Assembly: GCA_003448835.1 (NCBI GenBank)
Contig: DLXM01000016.1
Coordinates: 16,053 to 22,713 of the forward strand
Origin: Bacteroidota bacterium
GTDB lineage: Bacteria; Bacteroidota; Rhodothermia; Balneolales; HLUCCA01
Reading direction: 5' to 3'
DNA: 6,661 bases
Both the position numbers and the translations under genes were made by a program. The notes beneath the pieces are model-generated. The model did no database searches, was not told the DNA's origin, and saw nothing but the letters and a program-made list of their open reading frames with translations. Of the stretch, positions 5,911-6,661 are shown one piece after another (positions within the stretch are counted from its first letter, which is position 1; each line of letters begins with the position of its first letter).

Positions 5911-6661
5911 ATGTTTAAACAACCTGAAATCCCAAAACTAAGTGATCTTACGATTGATCAAAAAATAGCTCAAATGCTGTTAATTGGATTTCGTGGATAC
6001 GAACTCGATGACGATAATCCGATAATCTCAGATCTCAGAGACCTGCAAATTGGTGGAATTATTCTGTTCGATTATGATGTAGTGCTCAAAGCGTTCATCC
6101 GAAATGTCAAATCTCCCGAGCAATTGAATCACCTTATTGGACAACTCTACAGTCACATGTCCATGGCAACGTTTATGTCCATCGATCAGGAAGGTGGCAC
6201 CGTGAATCGTCTCAAGCCAGAATATGGGTTTGAACCAACATTTTCACACGTTGAACTGGGCCAAAAAGATGACCTGCAACTAACTGAAGATCATGGTCGA
6301 CACATAGCCCGCATCCTCAAAGAATATGGCATCAATCTGAATTTTGCACCGTGTCTGGATTTGGCGATCAACAAGCAGAACAAAGCCATTTTTGGGCGGA
6401 ATCGCACATTTTCAGATGATCCGACAAAAGTTGCGCATCATGGGGCGGCTTACATTCGCGGACACCGGGCAGAAGGTGTATTAAGTTGTGTGAAACACTT
6501 TCCGGGTCACGGAAGCTCACTTGAGGACACCCACCTCGGCATGGCAGATGTGACGGATAGCTGGAGTGAATTCGAGATGTATCCATATGAGCATATCATT
6601 GAAGAGGGACTCTGCGACATGGTCATGACCACGCATATTTTTAATCGAAAACTTGATGATA
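5911..6661 (+). CDS. nagZ: NagZ-like GH3 beta-N-acetylhexosaminidase, 3'-truncated by window edge
   Basis: This is the first 250 residues of a glycoside hydrolase family 3 enzyme of the NagZ type, which removes non-reducing N-acetylglucosamine from cell-wall muropeptides or other glycans. Visible motifs in order are IAQMLLIGFRG (19-29), IGGIILF (47-53), I91DQEGGTVNRL101 (NagZ substrate-pocket motif), INLNFAPCLDL (141-151), GRNRTFSDDP (162-171) and KHFPGHGSSLEDTHLG (195-210). D206-x-H208 in the last matches the Asp-His dyad that acts as general acid/base in NagZ enzymes. The catalytic nucleophile Asp lies further on, outside the window. No signal peptide precedes the domain, so a cytoplasmic recycling role fits. 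The full length is unknown; some Bacteroidota relatives carry a C-terminal beta-lactamase-like domain, which cannot be judged here. The start is the ATG at 5911, with no Shine-Dalgarno. The symbol is provisional: the subfamily motif is clear, the physiological substrate is not shown. Confidence 0.9.
   Translation, partial: MFKQPEIPKLSDLTIDQKIAQMLLIGFRGYELDDDNPIISDLRDLQIGGIILFDYDVVLKAFIRNVKSPEQLNHLIGQLYSHMSMATFMSIDQEGGTVNRLKPEYGFEPTFSHVELGQKDDLQLTEDHGRHIARILKEYGINLNFAPCLDLAINKQNKAIFGRNRTFSDDPTKVAHHGAAYIRGHRAEGVLSCVKHFPGHGSSLEDTHLGMADVTDSWSEFEMYPYEHIIEEGLCDMVMTTHIFNRKLDD

Noticed and set aside
6368..6586. Minus-strand open frame inside the GH3 gene
   Set aside because: It is antisense to the conserved KHFPGHG region; Ser/His/Pro-rich content is typical of a shadow frame.

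Overview
The window holds six protein-coding genes in two divergent blocks, with no RNA genes, mobile elements or CRISPR visible. Two genes run off the edges. Translation starts mostly lack a Shine-Dalgarno motif. A DUF4922-type GalT/HIT-fold protein paired with a glycosyltransferase, plus moderate-to-low GC, suggests the Bacteroidota/Rhodothermota (Balneola-like) group. That placement is inference from gene content, not from a marker gene.

Left block (minus strand, 1-1746): a two-HKD phospholipase D/cardiolipin-synthase-like protein (661-1746) is followed after 22 bases by a CDP-alcohol phosphatidyltransferase (638 to beyond the left edge). The latter carries the complete DxxDGxxAR-x8-GxxxDxxxD signature. 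The two probably form one transcription unit for phospholipid head-group chemistry. A 134-base divergent spacer (1747-1880) separates it from a PimA-like GT4 glycosyltransferase (1881-3146, plus strand). That enzyme could mannosylate or otherwise glycosylate a lipid made by the left block.

Right block (plus strand, 3282-6661): after a 135-base spacer with two small hairpins comes a tandem GT2 glycosyltransferase (3282-4748). Its first GT-A-like half looks degenerate and its second half is canonical. Eight bases later lies a DUF4922-like protein (4757-5815) with CxxC and HLHFQ motifs of the GalT / Ap4A phosphorylase / GDP-hexose phosphorylase branch. After 95 bases comes a NagZ-like GH3 beta-N-acetylhexosaminidase (5911 to beyond the right edge). 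The tight coupling of a glycosyltransferase to an uncharacterised sugar-nucleotide phosphorylase-like enzyme is the most interesting part of the window. A strong 9-bp perfect hairpin sits just inside the start of the DUF4922-like gene.

Taken together, the window reads as a chromosomal envelope-glycan and lipid neighbourhood rather than an accessory island. A working model is lipid head-group synthesis and glycosylation on the left, and nucleotide-sugar handling, glycan assembly and amino-sugar recycling on the right. Only the family assignments are well supported; the substrates are unknown.
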